NCBI GenBank assembly: GCA_030704615.1
Contig: CM060734.1
Span: 34,240,042 to 34,304,041, forward strand
DNA length: 64,000 bases
Direction of reading: 5' to 3'
Source: Takakia lepidozioides
Lineage: Eukaryota; Streptophyta; Takakiopsida; Takakiales; Takakiaceae
Shown here piece by piece: positions 60,901-64,000 of this stretch. How positions within the stretch are numbered: the first letter of the stretch is position 1; each line of letters opens with the position of its first letter. The position numbers and the translations under genes were made by a program. Under the pieces are notes generated by a model, which searched no databases, had not been told where the DNA came from, and worked only from the letters and a program-made list of their open reading frames with translations.

Positions 60901-61834
60901 CCCACGAGGAGTATGAGGCATTGATTAGAAAGGTGCAAGAGGCAGATGATTTGGCCAACAAACGCATCGCAGCAGCTGTGGCTCAGGTTAGTTTTCTTGT
61001 TGCAGCTGTAATTGCACAGATCTGTCTCCCGCGTCCTGTCTATGCATGTATCTCCATTGGGTTGGTGCCTCTACGTTCACTCTCTTGGAGTGCTGCTTCA
61101 GGCTTTTGAAAGGGTGTGGTTGGCCAGGGGTAAATACTAAGGCAACAAGCTGGTCAATTTTGTCTAGATATGTAGTACTAGCAGTGAAAACATCAGCACA
61201 CTGCCCCCGACATGAAGGAAGAAACCATATTGTGTGGTGGGTGCAAATTCTGTGGCCAATGTCAGAGAATAACCTTTGTTTGTGGCTTATATCATCGACC
61301 CCGGGGAGGACAATTGCATCTTCATGCAATGATATGGTCTGTCTACAATGCCAACAGGTTGATGCAGTGAGAGCAAGTGAACAAGAGATGCTGAGCAAGT
61401 TGGATGCAGCGAAGAGTGAGAATGAGTCTAGCCAGGTGGCAATGAGACAGGCCATCCACAAAGCTGAGATAGCTGAGGCTGCCAAATCAGCAGTTGAAGG
61501 GGAGCTTCGGAAATGGAGGGCTGAAAGTGAACAGCGGCGCAAAGTGGCTGTAACTGGCATGGCTCAAGCAGCTGGAAGCAGGGCTGTGGGAAGTCCGGCC
61601 AATGGTGGGGATGTGACCCCCTTAAGTAGGATGGTGTATATGAACAGCCCTACCAATGGGGCTTCCCAAGATAGCAGTCCTGGACAAATGGGTCCTTCAA
61701 GCATTCTGACTCCCCAAGAGAGGCAGTCAGAGTCACTCGGTCAGGTCTTGCAGTTCAGATACCCGTCCGAGGAGAAGAAAAAGAAGACATTGTCCACGAA
61801 GATTGGTTCATACTTCAACAAGAAAGTGAAGTGA
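57987..61834 (+). CDS. WEB family (DUF827) coiled-coil protein, six exons
   Basis: Plant-specific coiled-coil family related to WEB1, which with PMI2 supports light-driven chloroplast movement; this paralogue's own role is not known. Exons: 57987-58109, 58399-59529, 59839-60123, 60241-60420, 60831-60986, 61358-61834. All begin and end in phase 0, giving 783 residues. The N terminus has the family landmark IDTSAPFASV...AVSMFG. Almost all of residues 45-620 is heptad-rich, with Glu, Ala, Lys and Leu dominating. The YEALIRKVQEADDLA...VAQVDAVRASEQEM segment matches the conserved end of the coiled coil. A basic Ser/Pro tail ends in GSYFNKKVK. Residues about 256-400 consist of near-identical 48-residue repeats. 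Intron 5 to exon 6 is supported by CCAACAG. Family assignment is good; the exact subclass is inferred. Confidence 0.9.
59041..59472 (+). repeat. 144-bp in-frame tandem repeats in the WEB gene
   Basis: CTGAGG(G/A)TTCAGCTGG recurs at 59041 and 59185. The 48-codon unit (LRVQLERAKEAEATLV...) is present in two near-identical copies and one diverged copy. Each unit is itself two related halves, LERAKEAEATLV and LVSTKEAEAKLV. Confidence 0.88.
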
Positions 61835-62169
61835 GCAGGTTTGTATCTTTGTTTGGATGGTGTTCTCCTCAAGCTGCAGGTTAGGTCTACGATTAGCATG
61901 CTGTATCCAGGAAACAGAACTTCAAATGGGAATGGTCAAGTGGTTCTAGTACGGCTTGAATTTTGACCAGCAAGCCAGGAGCATTCATTCATTTAGGGCT
62001 AGAAGCTGGCCCTATGAGAACAATAGATGAGAGATTTGAGTGCGCTGTGGCCACTTCTCACTTTGGCTCTTTTTGAGCCTGCTCTTAAGGTTTTCCATGT
62101 GCAGAGGGTACTACAGTAATGAACATACGTAAATTCTGTAGTGGACCCCGTTAATTTTTCCGACATAGA

Positions 62170-62220
62170 TTGTACTCATAAGACGTTGTTTGCCGTAGCC
62201 TTGTGGCCATTGACCCGACA
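62170..62220 (-). mobile_element. 51-bp LINE stub with 18-bp target duplication
   Basis: The insert contains GTACTCATAAGACGTTG...CCATTGACCC, the minus-strand 3' terminus of the LINE family. TAATTTTTCCGACATAGA is repeated exactly at 62152-62169 and 62221-62238. It lies about 340 bp downstream of the WEB stop codon, so probably in or near its 3' UTR. Confidence 0.92.
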
Positions 62221-62554
62221 TAATTTTTCCGACATAGAGGTTGCTACATAGGATACAAACACAAAGGCACTTTTCTATCCTATGCGTCATTGAACTGTTC
62301 ACAGGAAGAATTGCAATTTCAAGTCCAATTGGTATCATATATGGAGACTTGACAGTGGCCAGTTAGTTCTGACTAGTATCTTACTGGCTAGTGTACCTTC
62401 ACCTTTTCACTTGCAACAACGATTGGCTGACTCAAATCAATTTTAAAAATGTCATATGAGAGTGTGTACATATCTTTTCACGCAGTTGACATGAGTGGTG
62501 ATTCATTGTTGGCCGTTGTTTGATGTAATTCTGTGCTAGTACGGACCAAATGTT

Positions 62555-62850
62555 CCTATTTGGCAGGTTTTCCATGTAACTCACCTGTGTCAGGAAGGTT
62601 CTGTTTCTCACCCTCTTTCTGTCACTTCCACTGCAAGTACATTTTGACGTCTTATTTGGCAAGTTTTCCATGTAACCTACCTGTACCAGGAAGGTGCTGT
62701 TTCTCCTCTTTGTGTCACTTTCACTGCAAGTACAGTTTGACATCTTTTTTGTCAGGTTTTCCATGTAACCTACCTGTACCAGGAATGTGCTGTTTCTCCT
62801 CTTTGTGTCACTTCCACTGCAAGTATATTTTGACATCGATCTCTCTATTG
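62555..62850. repeat. Three-copy minisatellite (93-96 bp)
   Basis: TTTTCCATGTAAC recurs at 62568, 62664 and 62757, each followed by CCTGTACCAGGAA-like sequence, TGTTTCTC and TCACTTCCACTGCAAGTA. The periods are 96 and 93 bp, both multiples of three, which is why reading frames stay open across it on both strands. No protein family is recognised. Confidence 0.88.
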
Positions 62851-63429
62851 AACTGCCTTGGCCACAGATCTGCGAGCACTGTGACTCTTAAGAACACTGC
62901 CATAGGCATGTCAGGTATCCCAGGTGCAGGATTCCACAAAATCAACACCGAAAGCAAACTTTTGAATGTCCCAAGCCTGTCTTGCCTTACACTGTCAATT
63001 CCATTAACAACAAAAGCTGGAAACTATTGTATACCCATTTGCGGGAACATATCATGTAGTCCTTGATCTTGCATACTATCTCAGGTTGGAAGAAAATCTC
63101 TTAGCAAGTCCAATGTGTCCCAAGTTTCAATGTTGTTGGGCGGTCGAAATGCAAAGCCCCTACATACTGTATGACTGGGTATCAATTCTGCTTAGAGCTG
63201 GCAGTGAATAGGTATAAATTTAACGCCTCCTAAGTTCAATCGCCAACTGGAGAGTTTTGTCACCCTGGGATTCCCCATCCTCTTTTGAAGACTCATGAGG
63301 AGTGAGTCCACGGGTGGCTACATTTTGATGGCCTTGATCGGCATGGCTCACAAGAGTAGGAACCTTATGCAGGTGCCATCCTCTCTAAAAATAACTAGGA
63401 TAATCCTGGCCGGGATAGGGGCCTTCCTA

Positions 63430-63477
63430 AAACTCAGGGCCGGCACTAGGCTACGGCCTCTCGCCGGCCCTGAGTTT
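63430..63477. repeat. Perfect 15-bp inverted repeat, 18-bp loop
   Basis: AAACTCAGGGCCGGC at 63430-63444 pairs exactly with GCCGGCCCTGAGTTT at 63463-63477. CAGGGCCGGC resembles hAT terminal repeats, so this may be the two ends of an element after internal deletion. A GC-rich terminator-like hairpin is possible but means little in a plant nuclear genome. Confidence 0.8.
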
Positions 63478-63658
63478 CAGGCCTCACCCTATCCTACTTA
63501 AAGAAACAGCAAGGATCTCGGATTTTGATGGCTGGCGTTTTCTTCATTGGGCGGCCCACAAGAGCATGACTCACCTTACGCGTAAGGTGCCGTCCTCACC
63601 TCGCCGACAAAGCCTACCGAGATTCCATACCTGGCCAACATTGGTGTAGACGTGTAGA

Positions 63659-64000
63659 CAGTATTGGGTGGTTATTTGTTACTTGATTTCTTTCATAATC
63701 AGCAATTTCAGTTACTTCAGATATTGCAAAAACAATAACCTCATGTTCCAGTTATTTCAGAATTTTATGGATACATAGAAGCTCTGGTTCCGAAACAAGA
63801 GTTGTCTGGCCGCCCGGCAGCTGTGGGGTGACCCTTTTATACCTGCCGAGGCCCACGGGCCTCCAGCGTGTGTGCATTGAAGACGCTATTAATCTAAAAT
63901 GAGAGCGTATGGGTGGGGTGAGTATTGGGAGGTTTTCTAATTTTTTAAACATCCCTAGGTTCTGGGTATTACCAACATGACAATATAGGGTATGCATCCA
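63659..64000. mobile_element. Left end of a hAT-like element running off the window
   Basis: CAGTATTGGGTGGTTATTTG at 63659 matches the ends at 6517 and 9718. The 8-mer GTGTAGAC is tandemly doubled just before it (63644-63651 and 63652-63659), and CCAACATTG, resembling a right end, precedes that. The right terminus lies outside the window, so the target duplication cannot be confirmed. Confidence 0.55.

Noticed and set aside
62432-63066. Repetitive open frames over the minisatellite as a protein
   Set aside because: The frames stay open only because the repeat periods are multiples of three; no start context, family or splice structure supports coding.
1-64000. CRISPR arrays, operons, bacterial origins or riboswitches
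   Set aside because: The window is plant nuclear DNA with spliceosomal introns; no regularly spaced identical repeats of CRISPR type were seen.

Overview
The window looks like nuclear DNA of a land plant. Reasons: GT-AG spliceosomal introns, plant-specific families (a WEB/DUF827 coiled-coil protein, a plant mitochondrial carrier, a plant-type L-lactate dehydrogenase), and a heavy load of hAT-like MITEs, Copia and LINE retroelements. The lineage cannot be fixed from the sequence. A single-exon endoglycoceramidase-like gene, long repeat-filled introns and large gene-poor tracts hint at a non-angiosperm (fern or lycophyte), but this is weak inference.

Layout. 1-3000: S-adenosylmethionine synthetase on the minus strand, with a 5'-UTR intron and a TATA box. 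3000-17700: a gene-poor, AT-rich tract of transposons. It holds a foldback palindrome, a MITE interrupted by a second MITE, further hAT-like elements bounded by exact 8-bp target duplications, and poly(A) retroposon ends. 17725-25135: a ten-exon mitochondrial carrier (minus), rebuilt exon by exon with consistent phases; a LINE lies just inside its fifth intron. 26797-28374: two-exon L-lactate dehydrogenase (plus). 30989-32160: the first three exons of an S24/S26 signal-peptidase-like gene (minus) that appears to lack both catalytic residues. 34263-36161: endoglycoceramidase-like GH5 gene (plus). 37110-40770: an unidentified spliced gene (minus) whose last intron contains one LINE inserted inside another. 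43751-48900: a decayed Copia element with insertions and no visible 3' LTR. 52954-53226: an LTR of the same family in opposite orientation. 57987-61834: six-exon WEB-family coiled-coil gene (plus). 61835-64000: a 51-bp LINE stub, a minisatellite, a hairpin and the left end of a hAT-like element.

The genes do not form an operon or an obvious pathway cluster; each is an independent eukaryotic gene. SAM synthetase, LDH and the carrier are metabolic, the WEB protein is probably structural, and the GH5 protein is probably secreted. The clearest novelty lies in the transposon structure (nested elements with intact target duplications, very short LINE stubs) and in the plant endoglycoceramidase-like and protease-like genes.
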